A stretch of DNA of 64,000 nucleotides from Alphaproteobacteria bacterium (GTDB lineage Bacteria; Myxococcota_A; UBA796; GCA-2862545): contig JACKER010000014.1 in assembly GCA_020632925.1 (NCBI GenBank), forward strand, positions 198,171 to 262,170, given 5' to 3'. The notes beneath the pieces are model-generated. The model did no database searches. It was not told the DNA's origin and worked only from the letters and a program-made list of their open reading frames with translations. The translations under genes were made by a program, and so were the position numbers. Positions 49,619-56,755 of the stretch are shown in pieces. Position 1 is the first letter of the stretch, and each line of letters opens with the position of its first letter.

Positions 49619-51154
49619 TCAGAAGTCCACCCGGGTCCCAGCGTACAGCGCCCAGGGCATCGCCGGGTCGGGCGAGCCGAGCGCGGAGCCGGCCTGGCGG
49701 TCGATCTCGGTGGCGTAGAAGGCGCCGGGGATGACGACCGCGCCGTTCGCGTAGAGCTGGACGTGGTCGCCGAAGTACCAGCGGAACTCGCCGTCCAGCT
49801 CCTGGCCCAGGACGCCGCCCAGGCGTCGCTCGGCGTCGAACTCGGACCGGCTGTACCCGAACGGGGGCGTGATGTCCTGCAGCTGCGAGAAGTTGAGGAA
49901 GGTCACGCCACTGTCCTGCAGGAACCACCAACCGGCCCAGAAGCCGACGCCCTGCTCGAGCGTGTACCCGGCGGAGGCGTGCACCGAGCGGGTGCCTGCG
50001 ATGCGGGTCATGTCCTGCGGGCTGTCGGAGACGCCGTTGCGACCGAGGTAGGCGGTGGGATGCCAGCCCATGAAGCGGTTGAACAGCGTGCCGCCGACCT
50101 GCTGGCCCTTCATGCCCACGTAGCCGTGGCTGTACTGCATGCCGTCCTGGCCGTAGGCCGCCCCGTACGCGTCGAAGTAGGACAGCTCGCCCACGAAGCC
50201 GCCGATCGCGTCCTGCTCGCGGGTGTCGACGCGCACGCCGGCGCCGTAGGCGAAGCCGTTGGTGTCGACGGGCTGGGCGACGAGCTCCTTGCGGTCGATG
50301 CCCTGGCTCATGTCGAAGTGGGCGTACGGCTTGAGGGGGCCGAAGGTGGCGGTGGCGCGCAGCCCGAAGTTGGCGATCCAGTCGTTGTCGGAGAAGTTGC
50401 CCAGCTCGCCGCCGTAGCTGATGTCCGAGCCGGTCCCGCGGGCGCCCACGTCCGAGTAGAACGCGTAGGCCGTGAAGTCGGCCGGGCCGGGGATCTCGTC
50501 GAAGGACGCCACCAGGCCGTACCGGCGGGTGAGGGTGTCGCCGCGGAACTCGAAGGTCTCGGCGTTCTGCTGGCCGAGGAGGCCGGCGAAGTTGACCTCG
50601 TTGTAGTCCGAGGCGACCGAGAACACGTTCATGGGGATGACGGTCAGGGTGCCGACGGTGCCCAGCGGAACGTCGACGCGGACCATGTCGAGCACGTCGG
50701 CCAGGACGTAGTCCTTGGCGCCCCCGAGGCCGCCGATCGAGTAGAACTGGCGGCCGATCCGGAACCGGACGCCGTTGTCGGGCGCCGTGAGCAGGTCGAC
50801 GTACAGGCCGGGGATGTACAGGAAGGTGCCGAACGTGTTGACCGAGCCGATCTGGTCGTCGCCCCACAGGCCGCGGTGGCCGGCGTTGAAGACGAAGCGG
50901 ACCTGGGGGTCGATCTCGTACGCCAGCGACAGGCTCGCGCCGGTGTACGCGAAGGCGCCCCGGTCGTCGCTGTCGAGGATGGCCTGGTCGCTGGACTCGT
51001 CGAGCGGCCGGAAGTCGAGGTTGTCGTACTCGTAGTAGTCGGTCTCGAACAGCCCTTCGACGACGAGCTTGTCCTGGCCCTCCACCTCGGAGTCGCGGTA
51101 CTCCTGGTCGGGGCGGTTCTGGGCGGAGGCGACGGACAGGCACCAGACGAGCAT
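49619..51154 (-). CDS. Outer-membrane beta-barrel protein
   Basis: 511 residues ending in a terminal Phe (TRVDF), the usual signature for outer-membrane insertion. Alternating hydrophobic/polar strands run through the length, for example LSLAYEIDPQVRFVFNAGHRG and FGLRATATFGPLKPYAHFDM. The signal peptide MLVWCLSVASA is only 11 residues and has no charge, yet GAGGGAGAACCGC before the ATG and the absence of upstream starts support it. Overall it resembles alginate-export/porin-like barrels of 16-18 strands, but I cannot name a family. It is the first gene of the operon with LTD and PLD lipoproteins, so it may export or dock them. Confidence 0.8.
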   Translation of the reverse strand: MLVWCLSVASAQNRPDQEYRDSEVEGQDKLVVEGLFETDYYEYDNLDFRPLDESSDQAILDSDDRGAFAYTGASLSLAYEIDPQVRFVFNAGHRGLWGDDQIGSVNTFGTFLYIPGLYVDLLTAPDNGVRFRIGRQFYSIGGLGGAKDYVLADVLDMVRVDVPLGTVGTLTVIPMNVFSVASDYNEVNFAGLLGQQNAETFEFRGDTLTRRYGLVASFDEIPGPADFTAYAFYSDVGARGTGSDISYGGELGNFSDNDWIANFGLRATATFGPLKPYAHFDMSQGIDRKELVAQPVDTNGFAYGAGVRVDTREQDAIGGFVGELSYFDAYGAAYGQDGMQYSHGYVGMKGQQVGGTLFNRFMGWHPTAYLGRNGVSDSPQDMTRIAGTRSVHASAGYTLEQGVGFWAGWWFLQDSGVTFLNFSQLQDITPPFGYSRSEFDAERRLGGVLGQELDGEFRWYFGDHVQLYANGAVVIPGAFYATEIDRQAGSALGSPDPAMPWALYAGTRVDF

Positions 51155-51324
51155 GCGGTTCTCCCTCGGGCCGCGGCATGTAACGCCGCCGGGACGCGGG
51201 GGCTCCTGTCGTCACCCACTCGTCGCGCGCCCAGGAGGGGGCTCCCCGAACGAGAGCCAACCGGAGGGACGCGCCGCGTAGGTGTCGGGCGAGGCAGACC
51301 GAGCGCCGAGGGCGGGGGTGGCGA

Positions 51325-51341
51325 GGGGGGCAGAGCCCCCC
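51325..51341 (-). terminator. Stem-loop after the zinc-ribbon gene
   Basis: GGGGGG-CAGAG-CCCCCC forms a six-pair all-GC hairpin just beyond the stop codon of the leftward gene at 51348. No T tract follows, so termination would be hairpin- or Rho-assisted. The rest of the 51155-51347 gap shows nothing else. Confidence 0.45.
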
Positions 51342-51347
51342 TACGGC

Positions 51348-52631
51348 CTAGAACAAGCGGCGGAGGTCGGTGACCGCCAGCTCCTGGAAGGCGAGGAAGG
51401 CCAGGAGGAAGAAGGGCGGCGCGAACACGTAGAGGAGAGCCAGCGGCCAGCCCGTGAACCGCGGGTTGGGGGTGTTCGACGGCGTCGGCTCGCGGTCGCG
51501 GAAGTGGGCCCAGGCGATGCCCAGGTTCACGAGCGGGATCATCGAGAACAACGCCAGGAAGCCCGACCAGAACAGCATCCCGACCACGGAGTTCCGTCCG
51601 CGGAAGGCTGCCACGACCACCGACAACAGCCAGGTGCCGAGCGTGGCCGCCGCCACCACCTCGACCGAGGCCTGACCGGCGAAGCGCACCAGGCGCGGGG
51701 TGACGTGCATCATGCGCTCGAGCCCGGTGTGGGCGAGCAGCCACGCGCCAGCGGACAGACCCATCCCGGCGACGCAGCCCAGCGCGAGCACCCCGCACAG
51801 CGCGGTGGGGACGAGCCACAGGCGGTCGCGGCGCGCGCGTGCCTGGGCCTCCGCGCGATCCCGCTCGGCCTTCTCGGCGGCCAGTCGCTCGCGCTCCGCC
51901 CGCTCCCGCTTCTCGCGCTCGGCCCGCTGGGCCGCCTTCTCCTTGTTCTTCTCCGACTTGCGCGCCGCGTCCTCCGCCCGACGGCGGCGCGCGGCGGCGG
52001 GCCGGCTCTCGCCGACGAAACGCACGATCCACGGCTCGACGGTCCGCGGGGGGTGCAGCACGCGCCACACGGCGTCGGGAAGGTGGACCTGGGTGTCGCA
52101 GTGGATGCAGGGCGTGACCCGTTGGTGGCGTCGGTTCACCTCCAACGCCGCGCCGCACGCGGGACAGTTCAGGACCACGGGCTGGTCGGCCACGCCGTCG
52201 CGGCGCTGGTCGCGCTCGCCTCCGAGCAGCCGCATGCCCTCCTGCTCGAGCGGGCCGGTCAGCCACTTCGGGGGCGTGTCCACGGGCAGCACGGCACCGC
52301 AGGCGCAGGTCAGCGGCTCGTCCCCGCCCCGATCCTCCATGGTCTGGCCGCAGGCCGGGCACAGCGGGGAGGGGAGGGGCTCGGCGGTGATCCGCCAGGT
52401 CAGATCCCCCTGGGTGACCGACCGCTTGTCCTCGGCCTCGGGCCACGACTCCTCGAACCGCTCGAGCATCCCGGTGAGGACGTCCCGCGGCACATCGAGC
52501 TCGTGGCCGCACTCCGCGCATTCCACCTCGTCCAGCGGCCCGTTCACGGGAAGGTGTGCCCCGCACCGGGGACACTCCGTGCGGAGCCCGAACCTGCCGT
52601 ACCGCGGATCGGCGTCGAGCAGCAGCGACAT
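51348..52631 (-). CDS. Zinc-ribbon membrane protein with coiled coil
   Basis: 427 residues. The N-terminal half contains several zinc-ribbon pairs: CPRCG...CAECG near residue 20, CPACG...CACG near 92, and CPACG...CIHC near 155. A highly charged coiled coil of about 70 residues (KSEKNKEKAAQRAEREKRER) follows. Three to four transmembrane helices come next (about residues 270-295, 320-340, 345-370 and 395-420). No enzymatic motif is seen. The cytoplasmic zinc ribbons linked to a membrane domain suggest an assembly or sensing role, but the function is unknown. Confidence 0.75.
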   Translation of the reverse strand: MSLLLDADPRYGRFGLRTECPRCGAHLPVNGPLDEVECAECGHELDVPRDVLTGMLERFEESWPEAEDKRSVTQGDLTWRITAEPLPSPLCPACGQTMEDRGGDEPLTCACGAVLPVDTPPKWLTGPLEQEGMRLLGGERDQRRDGVADQPVVLNCPACGAALEVNRRHQRVTPCIHCDTQVHLPDAVWRVLHPPRTVEPWIVRFVGESRPAAARRRRAEDAARKSEKNKEKAAQRAEREKRERAERERLAAEKAERDRAEAQARARRDRLWLVPTALCGVLALGCVAGMGLSAGAWLLAHTGLERMMHVTPRLVRFAGQASVEVVAAATLGTWLLSVVVAAFRGRNSVVGMLFWSGFLALFSMIPLVNLGIAWAHFRDREPTPSNTPNPRFTGWPLALLYVFAPPFFLLAFLAFQELAVTDLRRLF

Positions 52632-52685
52632 GTCGTGCCATCACCCGTCACCGACAACGCCGCAACCCGTGGATAGGAGCGCGCG

Positions 52686-53405
52686 GTGGACGCCACCCTG
52701 GTCGCGATGATGGTCGTCGTGCTGCTCGGGTCCACCGTCCAGTCGACGGTGGGCTTCGGCTCGATGCTGGTGGGCACGGTCGCGGGCGCCCAGCTCCTGC
52801 CGCCTGACCAGCTGGTGCCGCTGCTGCTGCCCATCGGGCTGCTGCAGACCGCGGTGGTGGTCGGACGCACCTGGCGCGACGTCGACGTGCGGCTGCTCGG
52901 CCTGCGCGTGCTCCCCGCGATGGGCGTGGGCATGGCGGTGGCGGCGCTCGGTCCCGGCGTGGCGGCGCCCGGGATGCGGCCGGTGCTCGGCGTGCTGGTG
53001 CTCGCGCTCGCCGCCAAGGAGCTGTTCCGCCGCGGCGAGGCGCGTCCGCTGCCCTGGTGGGGCTCCTCGCTCGTCCTCGTGGGGGCGGGTGTGGTTCAGG
53101 CGCTCCTGGCGACGGGTGGGCCGCTGGTGGTGTGGGCCATCGGTCGCGATCCCATCCCGCCGGCGCGCCTGCGCTCGACGCTGAACGCCCTGTGGCTCGT
53201 GGTCAACCTGGTGCTCGGTGCCGCGCTCGTGCGGGCGGACCGACTGAACGCCGAGACGCTCCTCCAGAGCACGGCGCTCGTGCCGGCGGCCCTGGTCGGC
53301 GTCCCGCTCGGGATGTGGCTGCACCACCGCGTGGACGAGCGCTCGTTCCGCCGGGCGCTGTGGATCGTGCTCGCGGTGTGCGGGCTCCCGCTGATCCTCG
53401 CCTGA
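52686..53405 (+). CDS. TauE/SafE-family (TSUP) membrane transporter
   Basis: 239 residues with seven to eight hydrophobic helices. The family features are the N-terminal MVVVLLGSTVQSTVGFGSMLVG and its pseudo-repeat VGAGVVQALLATGGPLVVWA near residue 130, each with a Gly-rich reentrant-like turn. Members export sulfite, sulfoacetate or other organosulfur anions, or import sulfur compounds. The GTG start has AGGAG six bases upstream. It converges on the lipoprotein gene that ends at 53407, and no sulfur gene is adjacent. Confidence 0.85.
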   Translation: MDATLVAMMVVVLLGSTVQSTVGFGSMLVGTVAGAQLLPPDQLVPLLLPIGLLQTAVVVGRTWRDVDVRLLGLRVLPAMGVGMAVAALGPGVAAPGMRPVLGVLVLALAAKELFRRGEARPLPWWGSSLVLVGAGVVQALLATGGPLVVWAIGRDPIPPARLRSTLNALWLVVNLVLGAALVRADRLNAETLLQSTALVPAALVGVPLGMWLHHRVDERSFRRALWIVLAVCGLPLILA

Positions 53406-53406
53406 G

Positions 53407-54225
53407 CTACTTCTCCTCGACCTGGCCGACGCGCATGACCTCGATCGTGTACTCGCTGAAGGAGTACAGCACGGGGCCCGTGACCTGCAGGCGGGTGCCG
53501 ACCGGCCAGGTGACACCGCGGCGGTTCAGCTCGGCATCCAGGCCCATCTTCCAGCGCTGGCCCTGGTCGCCGTCGAGGTAGATCTCGCCGAACGTGCTGG
53601 GCTCGTTCGCCACGACGCCCTCGACCCGCACCACGCGCGAGACGTGGGTCGCGTCGAGCTCGTCGCCGACGGCCTCGTAGTAGATGGGCTCGGGGCCGCG
53701 CTCCACCTCGAGGACGTCGTGGACCATGATCATGGTCTGGTCGAAGGCTTCCTTGATCGCGCGGACGCGCAGCGTGACCCGATCGCCCATGTCGAAGTGG
53801 GCGACCTTGCTGTCGCCGAGCACGAAGTACCCGGCGGTGCGGTCCTGCACGAAGTACGACCCGTAGTACTTCTCGTCGCTGTCGATCGACGGGTCGGGCA
53901 CGCAGCCGCTGGTCTTGAAGTAGAAGCGGGGCAGGAGCGTGACGATGCCGGAGATCTCCGCCGGCAGCTCGCCCGTCGTCGTCCAGCCGTCGCAGTCGCG
54001 CGTGGCCGGAGCGTCGGACTGCGCGAACATGGTCTCGAAGTCGCCCGGCGTCGGCAGGTCTGCGATCGCGGTGGCGCCGGTGAAGTCGTAGTTCTGGTCG
54101 GTGAACGCGACCGGCTCCATGACGTCGTAGTCGCCGGGCTCGGCGTACCAGGCCCAGGGATCCTCCCGCTGGACGCCCGCGCCGCAGCCGGCCAGCAGGA
54201 CCGCGATCGCCCCGACGCGGTGCAT
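53407..54225 (-). CDS. Lipoprotein with OB-fold-like C-terminal domain
   Basis: 272 residues, lipobox LAGC (Cys14). The mature part starts with an Asp/Tyr-rich segment. It then has ITSGIV-like core strands (AEISGIVTLLPRFYFKTSGC) and a beta domain with GDRVTLRVRAIKEAFDQTMIM...RVEGVV and GTRLQVTGPVLYSFSEYTIEV. The layout suggests OB-fold modules as in extracellular nucleic-acid-binding proteins, but this is by pattern only. It overlaps the previous gene as TGATG and shares its general plan. Confidence 0.7.
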   Translation of the reverse strand: MHRVGAIAVLLAGCGAGVQREDPWAWYAEPGDYDVMEPVAFTDQNYDFTGATAIADLPTPGDFETMFAQSDAPATRDCDGWTTTGELPAEISGIVTLLPRFYFKTSGCVPDPSIDSDEKYYGSYFVQDRTAGYFVLGDSKVAHFDMGDRVTLRVRAIKEAFDQTMIMVHDVLEVERGPEPIYYEAVGDELDATHVSRVVRVEGVVANEPSTFGEIYLDGDQGQRWKMGLDAELNRRGVTWPVGTRLQVTGPVLYSFSEYTIEVMRVGQVEEK

Positions 54226-55088
54226 CAGTAGGTCTCGTACCAGTCGAAGTCGTCGGCGTTGAGCTGCGCCGCACCACCGAACTGGCCGATGGGCCCGATC
54301 CAGTGGATGCAGTCGCCCTTGATGTCGAACGTCGACGCGGTGCGGAAGTCGATGGTGTGCGTGCCGTACATGTAGTCGAAGCACACGGAGCTGCCGCCGC
54401 AGGCCTCGGGGTCGGTGACCAGCTCGCCCCACAGCTCGACGACGGACAGGCCCTCGGTGGCCCAGCTGAGCTCGTGGCCGTCCATGCCGTCGATCACGTA
54501 GACCGGCTGGCCCGTCTGGTTCACGGTGAAGTTGCTGATGACCGTGACCTCGGGGGTGCCGTTGTAGTTCGTGACCTCGGTCACGTCGAAGCTGACGACG
54601 TCGCCGGGGTTCAGCCCGTTCGGGTCGAAGCCCACGTCACCGCGGTAGACGTACATCCCGCCGTCCTTGTCCGCGAACCAGAAGCTGACGGTGTTGTTCG
54701 TCGGCGTGGCCGGGACGTACCCGCGGGCGGTGACCGTCGCGTTGGTGACGGACAGGGTCACCGCGGTGTTGGTGGTGGCTGCCATGGCGGCGTTGCGCAC
54801 CGCGAGCACGCCCGCGTCGTTCGTGTACTGCGTGTGGGTCAGGCTCGCGTTGTCGCCGATCGGGTGCCCGCTCCAGGGACCGGTCTGCGAGGGGCCGTCG
54901 GCGCAGGCGCCCACGTCCGTGTCGGCGTCGCTGTCCGCGTCCGTGTCCGAGTCGGTGTCGGAGTCCGTGTCGGAGTCCGTGTCCGCGTCCCCATCGTCGT
55001 TGGGGGTGGTGTCGATGGTGCTCTGGGGGCCGCGCGGACCGCAGGCCGCGAGCAGCAGGAGCATCAGGTGGAAGGGAGTCGAGCGCAT
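54225..55088 (-). CDS. Lipoprotein with Asp/Ser/Thr repeat linker and OB-fold-like domain
   Basis: 287 residues, lipobox LAAC (Cys16). A flexible stalk of repeated DTDSDTDSDTD units (about residues 33-60) separates the lipid anchor from the folded part. The folded part has TVTARGYVPATPTNNTVSFW, GDVVSFDVTEVTNYNGTPEV and LSVVELWGELVT, which again suggest an OB-like beta barrel. Cys pairs lie in ACADG, EACGG, SVCFDY and GDCIHW. GGAGGCCAG precedes the ATG. The Asp-rich stalk could bind calcium. It is first in a two-gene operon with the related lipoprotein. Function unknown. Confidence 0.72.
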   Translation of the reverse strand: MRSTPFHLMLLLLAACGPRGPQSTIDTTPNDDGDADTDSDTDSDTDSDTDADSDADTDVGACADGPSQTGPWSGHPIGDNASLTHTQYTNDAGVLAVRNAAMAATTNTAVTLSVTNATVTARGYVPATPTNNTVSFWFADKDGGMYVYRGDVGFDPNGLNPGDVVSFDVTEVTNYNGTPEVTVISNFTVNQTGQPVYVIDGMDGHELSWATEGLSVVELWGELVTDPEACGGSSVCFDYMYGTHTIDFRTASTFDIKGDCIHWIGPIGQFGGAAQLNADDFDWYETY

Positions 55089-55199
55089 CTGGCCTCCAGG
55101 GGCCGGCCACTGTATCCCGCCGCACGCGACCTCGCGCGCGACGATCCGGTGACGAGGGGTCGCGCAAAGGACGGAACGAAGGCCGGGGAGGGCGAGGCC

Positions 55200-55230
55200 T
55201 TGACAGAGTCGGGCCCGTTTCCTGTAGGCT
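55200..55230 (+). promoter_or_regulatory. Promoter with perfect -35 in front of the PP2C fusion gene
   Basis: TTGACA at 55200-55205 is a consensus -35. The -10 is TGTAGG (17-base spacer) or TAGGCT (19-base spacer). Transcription would begin only about 5-8 bases before the ATG at 55243, and no Shine-Dalgarno sequence is present, so the mRNA may be nearly leaderless. Apart from this the 55089-55242 gap holds nothing recognisable. Confidence 0.45.
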
Positions 55231-55242
55231 CGGGTCGCTCGC

Positions 55243-56742
55243 ATGGGTGACCGACCCACACATCTCCCGCCAGGGACGCCGTTCGGGGACCACTACACCG
55301 TGGAGGGGTTGGTCCGCCTGTCCGAGGGGCGGATGTTCTACCTCGCGAACGACGTGCGTCCGGACCTGCCGACGCGTCGTTGCTGGGCCTGTGGGCACGC
55401 GGAGAACCCGCGCTCCGCGCAGACCTGCGCCTCCTGCCAGGCCCCGATGAAGGACCGGCGGTTCCTGGTGTCGGCGCGGTGGTATGCGTCGCGCCACGAC
55501 GCGTACCTCCGGTACTACGACAAGCACATCGTCCATCCCGGGCTCGCGTCGCCAGTGGACGTGTTCCTGATGGACGACGTGCTGTTCTCGGTCGTCCCGT
55601 ACGGAGGCGAAGGGCTGATGGTGGACGAGGCCGCGCCGATGTCGAACGGCCGCCTCCTGGATCTCGCGCAGCGGATCGTCGGCACCCTCGCGTTCCTCCA
55701 TCGCAACGGGATCCGCCTCGCCTGGCTGAACCGCGCGAACCTGCTCGTCGGCACCGACAGCATCATCCGCCTCTACGACCTCGAGGTGGACCACACGCTC
55801 GACAACGGCAGCGCGATCCCCGACGAGGATCAGGGCGAGGTCCTGAAGAGCGTCGGGGAGATGCTCCGCCGGTACTGCGACGTCGAGGCCGACGACCTGG
55901 CCCGGTTCCTCACGGAGATCGAGGAGGGGATCGAGGTCACCGTCGCCCAGCTCGGCCGGCAGGTGGAGTCCCGCTTCCCGGTGGATGCCCAGCGCACCTA
56001 CCCGCCGCTCGTCGGTGGGATGAGCGACGTGGGGCTGACCCGCCAGCTCAACGAGGACAACTGGGGCTGGAGGCGCCTCTCGGACCGCACGAAGCTGTTC
56101 GTGGTGGCCGACGGCATGGGTGGCCACGACGGTGGCGAGATCGCGTCGGCGCTGGCGGTCAAGACGCTGTGCGACACCGCGCGAGAGCGCCACGAAGGCG
56201 CGGACCTCGTGGAGGACGTGCTCGAGTCCCTGCTCGAGGAGTCGTTCCAGGCCGCGAACAACATGGTGAAGGACACCGCGGACGCGAAGGGCACGGACAT
56301 GGGCACCACGCTCGTGTGCATGCTCATGCTCGACAACCGCGTGGGCTTCCTGGCGAACGTGGGCGACTCCCGCGGGTATCTCCTGCGTGGCGGGACGCTG
56401 CACCAGATCACCAAGGACCACAGCCTCGTCCAGAAGCTGCTCGAGAAGGGTCGGATCAAGCCGGAGGACGTGCGTGGCCACCACCACAGCAACATCCTCC
56501 TGCGCACCGTCGGCACCGAGCGCGACATCGACATCGACCTGTTCCGCGTCGATCTCGAGCCGGGTGACAAGGTCCTGATGTGCTCGGACGGCCTGTGGAA
56601 CGAGGTGGAGGACCGGGACATCGAGTCGGTCCTCAACACCTACCAGGACCCCCGCATCGCGACGCGCGAACTGATCCGCGCCGCTCACTTCGGCGGCGGC
56701 AAGGACAACGTGACCCTGATGATCGTGACCATCCCGTCCTGA
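55243..56742 (+). CDS. Zinc-ribbon / pseudokinase-like / PP2C phosphatase fusion
   Basis: 499 residues. A zinc ribbon CWACGHAENPRSAQTCASC sits at residues 47-65 inside a kinase-like N-terminal region. That region keeps the C-lobe outline (LLDLAQRIVGTLAFLHRNGIRLAWLNRANLL, then IIRLYDLEVD), but HRD and DFG are replaced by LAWLN and YDLE, so it should be inactive. From about residue 256 comes a complete PPM/PP2C phosphatase: SDVGLTRQLNEDNWG, ADGMGGHDGGE, GTTLVCML, NVGDSRGYLL, CSDGLWN and GKDNVTLMIV, with all metal-binding Asp positions. It would dephosphorylate Ser/Thr phosphoproteins, perhaps products of the kinases at 31-34 or 43 kb. Confidence 0.88.
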   Translation: MGDRPTHLPPGTPFGDHYTVEGLVRLSEGRMFYLANDVRPDLPTRRCWACGHAENPRSAQTCASCQAPMKDRRFLVSARWYASRHDAYLRYYDKHIVHPGLASPVDVFLMDDVLFSVVPYGGEGLMVDEAAPMSNGRLLDLAQRIVGTLAFLHRNGIRLAWLNRANLLVGTDSIIRLYDLEVDHTLDNGSAIPDEDQGEVLKSVGEMLRRYCDVEADDLARFLTEIEEGIEVTVAQLGRQVESRFPVDAQRTYPPLVGGMSDVGLTRQLNEDNWGWRRLSDRTKLFVVADGMGGHDGGEIASALAVKTLCDTARERHEGADLVEDVLESLLEESFQAANNMVKDTADAKGTDMGTTLVCMLMLDNRVGFLANVGDSRGYLLRGGTLHQITKDHSLVQKLLEKGRIKPEDVRGHHHSNILLRTVGTERDIDIDLFRVDLEPGDKVLMCSDGLWNEVEDRDIESVLNTYQDPRIATRELIRAAHFGGGKDNVTLMIVTIPS

Positions 56743-56755
56743 CGACGGGGGCTGG

